Assembly (NCBI GenBank): GCA_033765145.1
Contig: JANRIH010000008.1
Coordinates: forward strand, 62,001 to 126,000
DNA: 64,000 nucleotides
Reading direction: 5' to 3'
Origin: JAGVSR01 sp033765145
GTDB lineage: Bacteria; Pseudomonadota; Alphaproteobacteria; Rhizobiales; Hyphomicrobiaceae
The notes under the pieces are model-generated. The model was not told the DNA's origin and did not search any database. It saw only the letters and a program-made list of their open reading frames with translations. The position numbers and the translations under genes are program-made. Every line of letters starts with the position of its first letter. The stretch's first letter is position 1. Of this stretch, positions 24,786 to 33,650 are shown in pieces.

Positions 24786-25222
24786 CCAGCAGGGTGAAAA
24801 TTCACGGCCGATGCCTTTGCGGCAAGGTGCATTTCGAGGCGGAAGCACCGTCGGCGGACGTGGTCGTCTGCCATTGCGGCATGTGCCAGCGCTGGGCGTG
24901 GGGGCCGCTGCATTCGCTCGAAGTCAAAGGCGATAGCGTCAAGATCGAGGGCGAAGAGAACATTTCGGTCTATGTCTCGTCGGAGTGGGGCGAACGCGTC
25001 TTCTGCAAAACATGCGGGACAGGCATGATCTGGCGGACGCGGACAGGATCGTACCACAGCGTCAACGCGGGCGCGGTCACGGACAAGAGCGGGCTCAATT
25101 TCGCTTCGGAGATCTTCTTCGATGAGAAGCCCGCGTATTACCAGTTCGCAAACCCGAGCCATAAGATGACGGGCGCCGAAGCGATGGCGGCTCTTCTGGG
25201 TTCCAGCGATAAGACAGAGTGA
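24782..25222 (+). CDS. GFA family (glutathione-dependent formaldehyde-activating-like) protein
   Basis: A 146-residue zinc protein of the GFA/CENP-V domain family. The cysteine set is complete: C11 and C13 (CLC), C30, C32 and C35 (CHCGMC), and C75 and C78 (CKTCG), with GMIWRT after it. The founding member was described as speeding the joining of formaldehyde and glutathione, a role that has been disputed; most members have no tested function. It overlaps the thioesterase gene by 4 bases and ends 3 bases before nuoD, so it is translated as part of the nuo message. Confidence 0.9.
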   Translation: MTSRVKIHGRCLCGKVHFEAEAPSADVVVCHCGMCQRWAWGPLHSLEVKGDSVKIEGEENISVYVSSEWGERVFCKTCGTGMIWRTRTGSYHSVNAGAVTDKSGLNFASEIFFDEKPAYYQFANPSHKMTGAEAMAALLGSSDKTE

Positions 25223-25225
25223 GCC

Positions 25226-26416
25226 ATGGCCGAGACCGAGATCCGTCAATTCAACATCAATTTCGGGCCGCAGCATCCGGCCGCGCACGGCGTTCTCCGG
25301 CTCGTCCTAGAGCTTGACGGCGAAGTCGTCGAGCGTGTCGATCCACATATCGGCCTTCTTCACCGGGGGACCGAGAAGCTCATCGAGCACAAGACCTACA
25401 TGCAGGCGATCGGCTATTTCGACCGCCTCGACTACGTCGCGCCGATGAACCAGGAACACGCGTTCTGCCTTGCGGCGGAGAAGCTCCTCGGGATCGAGGT
25501 TCCGCGGCGCGCGCAGTTAATCCGCGTTCTCTATTCCGAGATCGGGCGACACCTCTCCCACCTCCTCAATGTCACGACGCAAGCCATGGACGTCGGCGCG
25601 CTGACGCCGCCGCTCTGGGGCTTCGAGGAGCGCGAGAAACTGATGGTGTTCTACGAGCGCGCCTCGGGTTCGCGGATGCACGCCAAGTATTTTCGCATCG
25701 GCGGCGTTCATCAGGATCTGCCGCCTGAACTCGTCGACGACATTTACGCGTGGTGCGATCCGTTCCTCAAAGTGCTGGACGACATCGAGGGGCTGCTCAC
25801 TCACAACCGCATCTTCAAGCAGCGCAACGTCGACATCGGTGTCGTGAAGCTCGACGACGCCTTCGACTGGGGGTTCTCCGGCGTCATGGTGCGCGGGTCG
25901 GGCGCGGCCTGGGATCTGCGCAAAGCGCAGACCTACGAGTGCTATGCCGAGATGGACTTCGACATCCCGATCGGCAAGAACGGCGACTGCTTCGACCGCT
26001 ATCTCTGCCGGATGGCCGAGATGCGCGAGAGCGTCAAGATCATGAAGCAGTGTTGCGAGAAGCTGCGCTCGGCGGACGGGGCAGGCCCCGTGATGTCAGC
26101 CAACAAGAAGGTTGCGGCTCCGCGACGGGGCGAGATGAAGCGTTCGATGGAAGCACTCATCCATCACTTCAAGCTCTATACCGAAGGTTTTCACGTGCCG
26201 GCCGGCGAGGTTTACGCGGCGGTCGAAGCGCCGAAAGGCGAGTTCGGCGTCTATCTCGTCTCGGATGGGTCGAATAAACCCTACAAGTGCAAGATCCGCG
26301 CGCCGGGCTTCCCGCACCTCGCAGCCATGGACATCATGTGCCGTGGTCACATGCTCGCGGACGTCTCCGCGATCCTCGGCTCGCTCGACATCGTGTTCGG
26401 CGAGATCGACCGGTAG
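25226..26416 (+). CDS. nuoD: nuoD, NADH-quinone oxidoreductase subunit D
   Basis: A 396-residue 49 kDa-type subunit that forms the quinone-binding cavity with NuoB. FGPQHPAAHGVLRLVLELDGE and HIGLLHRGTEKLIE are the family signatures. The C-terminal MCRGHMLADVSAILGSLDIVFGEIDR is normal. It closes the first part of the nuo cluster. The next gene, 10 bases on, is on the other strand. Confidence 0.97.
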   Translation: MAETEIRQFNINFGPQHPAAHGVLRLVLELDGEVVERVDPHIGLLHRGTEKLIEHKTYMQAIGYFDRLDYVAPMNQEHAFCLAAEKLLGIEVPRRAQLIRVLYSEIGRHLSHLLNVTTQAMDVGALTPPLWGFEEREKLMVFYERASGSRMHAKYFRIGGVHQDLPPELVDDIYAWCDPFLKVLDDIEGLLTHNRIFKQRNVDIGVVKLDDAFDWGFSGVMVRGSGAAWDLRKAQTYECYAEMDFDIPIGKNGDCFDRYLCRMAEMRESVKIMKQCCEKLRSADGAGPVMSANKKVAAPRRGEMKRSMEALIHHFKLYTEGFHVPAGEVYAAVEAPKGEFGVYLVSDGSNKPYKCKIRAPGFPHLAAMDIMCRGHMLADVSAILGSLDIVFGEIDR

Positions 26417-26426
26417 GGACCGGGCG

Positions 26427-26786
26427 TCAGCTTTCCTTGGTCTTGTGAAGGCGCATCGGCCAAATGCTCGAGTGGCGCGCCTTTTCAGGCTCGGAGTAGG
26501 TCGCCTCGATGACTTCGGTCGCGCCGTTGGCGTGGCTCGGCTCCTCGTTCTCGAGGAACGCGATGCAGGCGTCGAGGTTCATCAGATATTCCTGCGACGT
26601 CAGCCACTGTTCCGAGATCCGGAGCCGCTCGGCCTCGGTTCCCGTCAACGACCCTTCGAGCATACCGACCCAACGATTGTAGGGCTCGGTATCCCAATCA
26701 TCCGTGTCGCCCGCCAAAGCAACGTGCTCGCGCACGCGCATCAACGCTGCGATGACGGATCGCACCCTTTGAACGTCCTTCCCCAT
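26427..26786 (-). CDS. Hypothetical protein, antisense to the nuo cluster
   Basis: A 119-residue soluble protein of unknown family. It is rich in charged residues and probably helical, starting MGKDVQRVRSVIAALMRVREHVA and including a DTDDWDTEPYNRWVGMLEG segment and ending SSIWPMRLHKTKES. The ATG at 26786 has a GGAAGAGAG site about 9 bases upstream; an in-frame ATG at 26885 would add a 33-residue tail of poor quality. It is convergent with nuoD and splits the nuo genes into two transcription units. No motif allows a functional guess. Confidence 0.55.
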   Translation of the reverse strand: MGKDVQRVRSVIAALMRVREHVALAGDTDDWDTEPYNRWVGMLEGSLTGTEAERLRISEQWLTSQEYLMNLDACIAFLENEEPSHANGATEVIEATYSEPEKARHSSIWPMRLHKTKES

Positions 26787-27139
26787 GTCCGACGGTCTCT
26801 CTTCCCCTGCAGGAAGTCCTGTGCCTCGGTTGCGGGGACTGTAGCGCAGTTGTTCATGTGCGTCGATGTGTTCGATGTTCTCCAATCGTCTTTGTGGGGG
26901 CGCGTCGCTGCGAATTCGAACGTCTGCAGAACACCCAGGTGGTGGGGCTCATGGGTGGGGTCACAGGGAAGTGGCCTCCGACCGGGGCAGCGGGGATCTG
27001 GCGGGCCGCTTAACCGAGGCGCATGTCGCGGCTGGAAAGCTGGCTGAAAACCTGAAATTCTGCGTCACATTCGACTGTCCAAGTGTGTCCGCGAGTGTCC
27101 GGGGGGCATAAGTGCGGGCGCCTGTTCGAGGAGGATTTG
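26787..27139. other. Divergent intergenic region in the nuo cluster
   Basis: 353 bases between the antisense hypothetical gene and the next rightward gene. No gene is seen. It must hold the promoters for both directions, including the one serving nuoE-N, but no clear -35/-10 pair stands out. Confidence 0.5.
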
Positions 27140-27559
27140 ATGATCGTCGACGCGTTGTTCCTGCTCGCGACCGGAGCCTTCGGTTGGGGCCTTTCGCTTG
27201 CGACCTACCGGCTGTTTGCTCTCCGCAATGGGTGGCCGATGGGGGCGCTCCATGCCGACCTTCCGGCCGTGCCGGCGGTCGTCGGGCTCCTCTGTCTGGT
27301 GATCGGGCTTCTCTTCGCGGCCGCTCGGGGGCCCGAACTCGGCGGCTGGGTGATCGTGCTCTTCGGCGTCCTGCTGGCGACGTTCTGGACAGGTTTCTTG
27401 AGGGTCGGATCGCAGATTTCGCTTTTTCTTGCGCCCATCGCCACAATGCTCCTGCTCGCGGGTTGGCTGACGGACATCGACCGCGTGCAGTGGGTCGCCG
27501 CATCGCCGTCCCCTGCACTTTCTGTGGTTGATATCGTCCCGCCCAAGATGACCCTCTGA
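27140..27559 (+). CDS. Small four-helix membrane protein upstream of nuoE, unknown function
   Basis: A 139-residue hydrophobic protein. Four likely helices lie at about residues 2-22, 42-62, 66-86 and 93-111, then a polar tail (TDIDRVQWVAASPSPALSV) of about 28 residues. A GAGGAGGA site 5 bases before the ATG makes expression convincing. I do not recognise the family. It sits 265 bases before nuoE on the same strand and may share its transcript. A role in complex I membership or assembly is possible by position only. The 265 bases to nuoE hold nothing recognisable. Confidence 0.65.
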   Translation: MIVDALFLLATGAFGWGLSLATYRLFALRNGWPMGALHADLPAVPAVVGLLCLVIGLLFAAARGPELGGWVIVLFGVLLATFWTGFLRVGSQISLFLAPIATMLLLAGWLTDIDRVQWVAASPSPALSVVDIVPPKMTL

Positions 27560-27824
27560 ATTCCGTGCGGGACTCTCGGCATTTCGACTGACGACTTTCG
27601 GTGATTCCTCGTCGGAACAACGCTCTCGCGACATCGGAGCGCGGGGCTTTCCCATGTCGCGTCCGACCCTCCGGCCTTGCTTTGGGGGCGGTGACGACGT
27701 ACTGGAAACATCGACCGCTTCGAGGGTTTGGCGGCTATGCTGCAGTGGCGCTTCGGCGCTGCAACGTCGTGGCCGCGGCGACCCTGCCATTCCATGCGAC
27801 GGCGGTCGATACTGGGAGCCGTTC

Positions 27825-29051
27825 ATGGCCGTCCGCCGCCTTCATCCCGAGCAGCCCGCGCGGTTCGAGTTCACGCCTGAAAATCTGGCCTTCGTTCGTG
27901 AAACGGTGGCGAAATACCCCGCTGGCAAGCAGGCATCTGCCGTCATTCCGGTGTTGTGGCGGGCGCAGGAACAGAACGGCGGTTGGGTGACGGAGCCGAT
28001 GCTCCGGACGGTCGCCGAACTCCTCGGCATGGCAACCATCCGCGTCTATGAGATCGCGACGTTCTACACCCAGTTCCAACTGGCCCCGGTCGGGCGCAAG
28101 GCCCACGTCCAGGTCTGCGGGACGACACCGTGCATGTTGCGCGGGGCACAGGACATCGTCGGCGTATGCGAACGTCGGATTGCTGAGACGGCGCACACGC
28201 TTTCGGCGGACGGCGACTTCTCGTGGGAAGAGGTCGAGTGTCTCGGGAGTTGCGCCAATGCGCCCATGGTGCTGATCGACAAAGATACCTACGAGGACCT
28301 GACGGTCGAGAGCTTCGAGCGGCTCCTTGATGGGTTCGAGCGCGGCACGCCGCCCAAGCCGGGCTCACAAACCGGACGTATCGCATCGTGTCCCGACAGC
28401 GGGGCGACGTCGCTCAAAGACGCTCAACTCTACGACGGCTCGCGGATCGGGGCCTGGAAGAAGCGGTTCCACACGGAAGAAAGGCCTGCGGATGCGCCCG
28501 CGGCGCCTGCACCCATGCCTTCGGCACCCGCTTCGGCGGCGGCCACGCCGGTCGCGGAAGCCAAGGCGTTTCCGGCCGTGCATCCCGCGGCGCTTGCCGC
28601 CATGGCGAATGCCGGCATCGTCAAGGAACTCGAGGCGCGGGGTAGCGGCGGAGCCGCGATGCCGGCTGGCGAGCTTGCGAAACTGGTCGAGCAGAGCAGA
28701 CGGGACGGCCCGGCCGCGTTCGGCGCCAAGTCTGAGGCCGCCCCTTCTCCTGGCGCAGCTGAGGAGGCGTCGAAAGAGCCGCCTCTGCTCACGCAGCCGC
28801 GTGACGGCAAGGCCGATGATCTCAAGCTCATCTGGGGTGTCGCCGAGAAGCTCGAGGAACGCATGAACGCGCTCGGGATCTGGCATTTCGACCAGGTGGC
28901 GGCGTGGTCGCCCGAGGAAGTTCGGTGGTTCGAAGACCGGATGCCGGGATTTCACGGCCGCATTGCGCGCGACAAGTGGATCGAGCAATGCCAAAAACTC
29001 ATGACCGGCTGGCGTCCCGAGAGCGACGCCGGTGATCGGCCGAAGGCGTGA
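27825..29051 (+). CDS. nuoE: nuoE, NADH-quinone oxidoreductase subunit E with C-terminal helix-hairpin-helix extension
   Basis: A 408-residue protein. Residues 1-170 are the 24 kDa-type thioredoxin-fold subunit that holds [2Fe-2S] cluster N1a, with ligands C98, C103 (CGTTPC), C139 and C143 (CLGSC). After that comes an Ala/Pro-rich linker (about 215-325), then a 70-residue domain (about 328-395) starting ADDLKLIWGV and containing GIWHFDQVAAW. This last domain resembles a helix-hairpin-helix module and is very like the tail of RpsB in this same window. Typical bacterial NuoE is about 160-220 residues long; such long forms are found in rhizobial relatives. It is 12 bases before nuoF. Confidence 0.95.
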   Translation: MAVRRLHPEQPARFEFTPENLAFVRETVAKYPAGKQASAVIPVLWRAQEQNGGWVTEPMLRTVAELLGMATIRVYEIATFYTQFQLAPVGRKAHVQVCGTTPCMLRGAQDIVGVCERRIAETAHTLSADGDFSWEEVECLGSCANAPMVLIDKDTYEDLTVESFERLLDGFERGTPPKPGSQTGRIASCPDSGATSLKDAQLYDGSRIGAWKKRFHTEERPADAPAAPAPMPSAPASAAATPVAEAKAFPAVHPAALAAMANAGIVKELEARGSGGAAMPAGELAKLVEQSRRDGPAAFGAKSEAAPSPGAAEEASKEPPLLTQPRDGKADDLKLIWGVAEKLEERMNALGIWHFDQVAAWSPEEVRWFEDRMPGFHGRIARDKWIEQCQKLMTGWRPESDAGDRPKA

Positions 29052-29062
29052 GGTAAGGGACG

Positions 29063-30346
29063 ATGCTCGCTGACAAGGACCGCATCTTCACCAATCTCTA
29101 CGGGTTTCACGACAGCGGCCTCGCGGCCGCGATCCGCCGCGGCGCGTGGGACGGGACCAAGTTCTTCATCGACAAGGGCCACGACTGGATCATCAACGAG
29201 GTGAAGGCGTCGGGTCTCAGGGGCCGGGGGGGCGCGGGTTTCCCTACCGGGCTCAAGTGGTCGTTCATGCCGAAGAACGATTCTCGCCCGAGCTATCTCG
29301 TGATCAACGCGGACGAATCGGAGCCGGGCTCCTGCAAGGACCGGGAGATCATGCGGCACGATCCGCAACTCCTGATCGAGGGCGCGCTTCTCGCCTCGTT
29401 CGCGATGCGGGCGCACACCTCGTACATCTACATCCGCGGTGAATACATCCGCGAGCGTGAGGCGCTTCAAAAGGCGATCGACGAGGCCTACGCGGCACGG
29501 CTGATCGGCAAAGACAACGTGCATGGGTGGGATTTCGATCTCTTCGTACATCACGGCGCGGGCGCCTACATCTGCGGCGAGGAGACGGCACTTCTCGAAA
29601 GCCTCGAAGGTAAAAAGGGCCAGCCGCGATTGAAGCCGCCGTTCCCGGCCAACGTAGGGCTCTACGGGGCGCCGACGACCATCAACAATGTCGAGAGCAT
29701 TGCGGTGACGCCGGACATTCTGCGTCGCGGGGCCACTTGGTTTGCTGGTCTCGGAAAGCCGAACAACACCGGGACCAAGCTCTTCCAGATCTCGGGCCAC
29801 GTGAACAAGCCGTGCGTCGTCGAGGAAGAGATGGGCATCCCACTGAAGGAGCTCATTGAGACCCATTGCGGGGGCGTGCGCGGGGGCTGGAACAATCTTC
29901 TCGCCGTCATTCCGGGCGGCTCTTCGGTTCCCCTCGTGCCGGCCGAGCAATGCGACGACCTGACGATGGATTTCGATAGTCTGGCGAAGGTCAAGTCCGG
30001 CCTCGGCACCGCGGCCGTGATCGTCATGGACAAATCGACGGATGTCGTTCGCGCCATCGCGCGGATCTCGTATTTCTACAAGCACGAGAGCTGCGGTCAG
30101 TGCACGCCCTGCCGCGAAGGGACGGGCTGGATGTGGCGCGTCGTCGAACGCATGGCGGCCGGCCACGCGGAAAAGCGCGAAATCGATCTTCTCCTCGATG
30201 TGACGAAGCAGGTGGAAGGCCACACGATCTGCGCGCTGGGCGATGCAGCGGCGTGGCCGGTGCAGGGTTTGATCCGCCACTTCCGGGCCGAGATCGAGAA
30301 GCGCATCGACACCTACCACAAGGCGCACGCGGAGGCGGCGGAGTGA
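29063..30346 (+). CDS. nuoF: nuoF, NADH-quinone oxidoreductase subunit F
   Basis: A 427-residue subunit that binds NADH and FMN and carries [4Fe-4S] cluster N3. The glycine-rich GLRGRGGAGFPTGLKW and NADESEPGSCKDR are the nucleotide and flavin sites. GAGAYICGEETALLESLEG is the family signature. The cluster ligands are the three cysteines of ESCGQCTPCREG and the later Cys in HTICALGDA. AAGGGA precedes the start. A 148-base gap with two hairpins separates it from nuoG. Confidence 0.97.
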   Translation: MLADKDRIFTNLYGFHDSGLAAAIRRGAWDGTKFFIDKGHDWIINEVKASGLRGRGGAGFPTGLKWSFMPKNDSRPSYLVINADESEPGSCKDREIMRHDPQLLIEGALLASFAMRAHTSYIYIRGEYIREREALQKAIDEAYAARLIGKDNVHGWDFDLFVHHGAGAYICGEETALLESLEGKKGQPRLKPPFPANVGLYGAPTTINNVESIAVTPDILRRGATWFAGLGKPNNTGTKLFQISGHVNKPCVVEEEMGIPLKELIETHCGGVRGGWNNLLAVIPGGSSVPLVPAEQCDDLTMDFDSLAKVKSGLGTAAVIVMDKSTDVVRAIARISYFYKHESCGQCTPCREGTGWMWRVVERMAAGHAEKREIDLLLDVTKQVEGHTICALGDAAAWPVQGLIRHFRAEIEKRIDTYHKAHAEAAE

Positions 30347-30359
30347 CGGGTTCTTTCTT

Positions 30360-30387
30360 TCTCCATTCCGCTCGATCGGATTGGAGA
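30360..30387. repeat. Palindrome in the nuoF-nuoG gap, first hairpin
   Basis: TCTCCATTCCG, loop CTCGAT, CGGATTGGAGA: an 11-base stem with one mismatch. It begins 14 bases after the nuoF stop and is of the REP-like kind that is common between rhizobial genes. Confidence 0.6.
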
Positions 30388-30449
30388 GAGGGTTGGAATG
30401 AGGGGTGGCCGTCGACGCCGGTGTTTGCCGCCGCCGCTCACCCTGGCCC

Positions 30450-30472
30450 TCTCCCCGTGAAGGACGGGGAGA
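30450..30472. repeat. REP-like palindrome before nuoG
   Basis: TCTCCCCGT, loop GAAGG, ACGGGGAGA: a perfect 9-base stem ending 22 bases before the nuoG start. Its TCTCCCCGTGAAGGA core recurs before nuoJ. Confidence 0.75.
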
Positions 30473-30494
30473 CGGGACTGAAGAGGCGGAACGC

Positions 30495-32567
30495 ATGTCG
30501 AAGAAGCTGATCGTCGACGGGACATTGATCGAGGTCGAGGACGGAACGACCTTGATGCACGCGTGCGAAGCGGCGGGCGCGGAAATTCCGCGGTTCTGCT
30601 TCCACGAGCGTCTGTCGATTGCGGGCAACTGCCGGATGTGTCTCGTGGACGTGGCCGGCTCGCCGAAGCCGCTCGCGTCCTGCGCGGTAACGGTCAACGA
30701 ACTCAGGCCGAACGCCGACGGCAGTCCCAACGTCATTTCGACCAAGAGTGCGGCGGTCAAAAAGGCGCGCGAAGGGGTGATGGAGTTCCTGCTCATCAAC
30801 CACCCGCTGGACTGCCCGATCTGCGACCAGGGCGGGGAATGCGATCTGCAGGATCAGGCCATGGCCTACGGCGTCGGCGGATCGCGCTACGACGAGAATA
30901 AGCGTGCGGTCGAGGACAAATTCATCGGGCCGCTCATCAAGACTCACATGACGCGGTGCATCCACTGCACACGCTGCGTGCGGTACATGACCGAGGTCGC
31001 GGGCGTCGAAGAATTGGGCCTCATCGGGCGCGGCGAGGACGCCGAGATCACGACCTACCTCGAGAACGGCATTCTTTCGGAGATGAGCGCTAACGCGGTC
31101 GATCTTTGCCCCGTCGGCGCGCTGACGCACCGGCCGTGGGCCCATAACGCGCGGCCGTGGGAATTGAAGAAGACCGAGAGCATCGACGTTATGGACGCCG
31201 TCGGCTCGTCGATCCGGGTCGATACGCGCGGCCGGGAGGTGATGCGCATCCTGCCGCGCAACAACGATGCGGTGAACGAGGAATGGATCTCGGACAAGAC
31301 GCGCCATGTGGCCGACGGGCTCAAGACGCAACGGCTCGACCGGCCCTACGTGCGGCGCAACGGGCGGCTCGAGCCCGCAACGTGGGCTGAGGCGCTGGAC
31401 GCCGTCGCGCAGCGCCTCAAATCGGTCAATCCGGCGCGGATCGGCGCGCTCGCCGGTGATCTCGCCGGTGCGGAAGAGATGTTCGCGCTCAAGGATCTGA
31501 TGCGCCGGCTCGGTGTCACGAGCCTCGATTGCCGGCAGGACGGGGCCGCCCTCAACCCCACCGTCGGGCGCGCAAGTTATCTCTTCAATGCCACGATCGA
31601 TGGGATCGAGCGCGCCGACGCAATCATGATCATCGGCTCGAACCCGCGCCTCGAAGCGCCGGTTCTGAACGCCCGCATCCGCAAGCGCTGGCGGCAAGGC
31701 GGGCTGCTGGTCGGCGTCATCGGCGAAAGGGTAGACCTCGGCTATCCCTATACGTATCTCGGGGCGGGTCCCGAGACGCTGGCCACTTTCATCGAGCACG
31801 CGCCGGCACAGAAAGAGCGGCCGATGTTCATCATCGGCATGGCGGCGCTCGCACGGCCGGACGGGTCGGCCATCCTGTCGATGGCGGCCAAGGCGGCGCT
31901 TTCGCTCGGTGTCGTCACCGACGATTGGAACGGGTTCTCGATCCTGCACACCGCAGCCGCGCGCGTGGCGGGCCTCGACCTCGGCTTCGTACCGGAAGCG
32001 GGCGGCAAGGTTGCGAAGGATATCGCCTCCGGCGGCGTGGACGTGATCTACAACCTCGGCGCTGACGAGATCGATGTCGCAGCGGGGCCGTTTGTCATCT
32101 ATCAGGGCAGCCACGGCGACAAGGGCGCTCATCGCGCGGATGTCATTCTTCCGGGTGCGGCTTACACGGAGAAGAGCTCCACCTACGTCAACACGGAGGG
32201 CCGTGCACAGCAGACGCTGCGCGCTGCGTTTCCCCCCGGGGATGCGCGCGAGGACTGGGCGATCATCCGTGCGCTTTCGGCCGAGGTAGGGCACACGCTG
32301 CCCTATGACACGCTTTCGGCTCTGAGGGCCGCCATGTACAAGGCCCATCCAGTGCTCGCGCGGATCGGAACCGTCGCGGCGGCCGACGCTCGCGCGATCT
32401 CGTCGCTCGCGAACACGGGCGGGGAGACCGGGACGCAGGCCTTCGGGCGAGCGGTCGAGGATTTCTATCTGACGAATCCCATCGCACGGGCGTCGCAGGT
32501 GATGGCCGAAATGAGCGCTCTCAAGGCAGCGAAGTCCGGTGCTGGGCGCCGGGACGCGGCGGAATAG
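30495..32567 (+). CDS. nuoG: nuoG, NADH-quinone oxidoreductase subunit G
   Basis: A 690-residue 75 kDa-type subunit. The N-terminal [2Fe-2S] domain has Cys in RFCFHERLSIAGNCRMC. The His-Cys [4Fe-4S] site is in HPLDCPICDQGGECDLQDQA, and the third cluster is bound by CIHCTRC with VDLCPVGALT. The C-terminal two thirds is a molybdopterin-oxidoreductase-like fold that no longer binds the cofactor. MSKKLIVDGTLIEV is the usual start, chosen over an upstream codon that lies in the repeat. It ends 15 bases before nuoH. Confidence 0.97.
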   Translation: MSKKLIVDGTLIEVEDGTTLMHACEAAGAEIPRFCFHERLSIAGNCRMCLVDVAGSPKPLASCAVTVNELRPNADGSPNVISTKSAAVKKAREGVMEFLLINHPLDCPICDQGGECDLQDQAMAYGVGGSRYDENKRAVEDKFIGPLIKTHMTRCIHCTRCVRYMTEVAGVEELGLIGRGEDAEITTYLENGILSEMSANAVDLCPVGALTHRPWAHNARPWELKKTESIDVMDAVGSSIRVDTRGREVMRILPRNNDAVNEEWISDKTRHVADGLKTQRLDRPYVRRNGRLEPATWAEALDAVAQRLKSVNPARIGALAGDLAGAEEMFALKDLMRRLGVTSLDCRQDGAALNPTVGRASYLFNATIDGIERADAIMIIGSNPRLEAPVLNARIRKRWRQGGLLVGVIGERVDLGYPYTYLGAGPETLATFIEHAPAQKERPMFIIGMAALARPDGSAILSMAAKAALSLGVVTDDWNGFSILHTAAARVAGLDLGFVPEAGGKVAKDIASGGVDVIYNLGADEIDVAAGPFVIYQGSHGDKGAHRADVILPGAAYTEKSSTYVNTEGRAQQTLRAAFPPGDAREDWAIIRALSAEVGHTLPYDTLSALRAAMYKAHPVLARIGTVAAADARAISSLANTGGETGTQAFGRAVEDFYLTNPIARASQVMAEMSALKAAKSGAGRRDAAE

Positions 32568-32582
32568 GCGGGGCTGAGGGCG

Positions 32583-33650
32583 ATGAACAACTGGGTGCCG
32601 ACGACGCTCTGGGAAGGGTTCCTCTGGACCGTGATTACGGCTGGCTTGAGCCTTGCGGTGCTCGTGGGACTGCTCGTTATCATCGCCTACCTTCTGCTGC
32701 TTGACCGCAAGGTCTGGGCCGCGGTCCAGATGCGCAAGGGGCCCAACGTCGTCGGTCCTTTCGGCCTCCTTCAGTCGTTCGCCGATCTCATCAAGTTTGC
32801 GGTCAAGGAGCCGGTCATTCCGGCCGGCGCAGACAAGGGCGTCTATCTCCTGGCGCCGCTCGCGACTGCCGTTTTCGCGCTCGCGGCCTGGGCCGTCATC
32901 CCGATAAACGAGGACGGTTGGGGCAAGTGGGTCATCTCCGACCTCAACGTCGGCATTCTCTATGTGCTCGCGATCTCCTCGCTCGGGGTCTACGGCGTGA
33001 TCATGGGCGGGTGGGCGTCGAACTCGAAGTATCCGTTCATGGGGTCGTTGAGGTCGGCGGCGCAGATGGTGTCCTACGAAGTCTCCATCGGGCTCGTCAT
33101 CATCACGGTTCTGCTCCTGGTCGGGTCGCTCAACATGACCGCGATCGTGAACGCGCAAAAGGACGGGATCGGCACTGCCGCGGGCCTTCCGAACTCATTC
33201 CTCGATTGGCACTGGCTCGTGCTGCTGCCGATGTTTGTCATCTTCTTCATTTCGGCGCTGGCGGAAACGAACCGGCCGCCGTTCGACCTCGTGGAAGCGG
33301 AATCGGAACTCGTCGCGGGCTTCATGGTCGAGTATTCCTCGACGCCCTACCTCCTGTTCATGCTCGCGGAATACGTCGCCATCACCACGATGTGCGCGAT
33401 GGCGACCATCATGTTCCTCGGCGGCTGGCTGCCGCCGGTCGACATCTGGCCCATCAATCAGGTGCCAGGCATCGTCTGGTTCCTCCTCAAAGCGACGGCG
33501 ATGTTCTTCATGTTCGCCATGGTGAAAGCCATGGTGCCGCGCTACCGGTACGATCAGCTCATGCGGCTCGGCTGGAAAGTCTTCCTGCCGCTGTCGCTCC
33601 TCGCCGTCGTCGTCGTCGCGGCCATCCTCCAATTCGGAGGCCTGTCATGA
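32583..33650 (+). CDS. nuoH: nuoH, NADH-quinone oxidoreductase subunit H
   Basis: A 355-residue membrane subunit (ND1) with about eight helices that links the quinone cavity to the proton path. Signatures are LLDRKVWAAVQMRKGPNVVGPFGLLQ near residues 39-64 and the charged loop AETNRPPFDLVEAESELVAGF. The length is normal. Its stop codon overlaps the start of a 71-residue membrane protein gene (ATGA). Confidence 0.97.
   Translation: MNNWVPTTLWEGFLWTVITAGLSLAVLVGLLVIIAYLLLLDRKVWAAVQMRKGPNVVGPFGLLQSFADLIKFAVKEPVIPAGADKGVYLLAPLATAVFALAAWAVIPINEDGWGKWVISDLNVGILYVLAISSLGVYGVIMGGWASNSKYPFMGSLRSAAQMVSYEVSIGLVIITVLLLVGSLNMTAIVNAQKDGIGTAAGLPNSFLDWHWLVLLPMFVIFFISALAETNRPPFDLVEAESELVAGFMVEYSSTPYLLFMLAEYVAITTMCAMATIMFLGGWLPPVDIWPINQVPGIVWFLLKATAMFFMFAMVKAMVPRYRYDQLMRLGWKVFLPLSLLAVVVVAAILQFGGLS

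Noticed and set aside
30438..33158. 906-codon open frame on the minus strand across nuoG and nuoH
   Set aside because: Same cause; the plus strand carries two complete complex I subunits.
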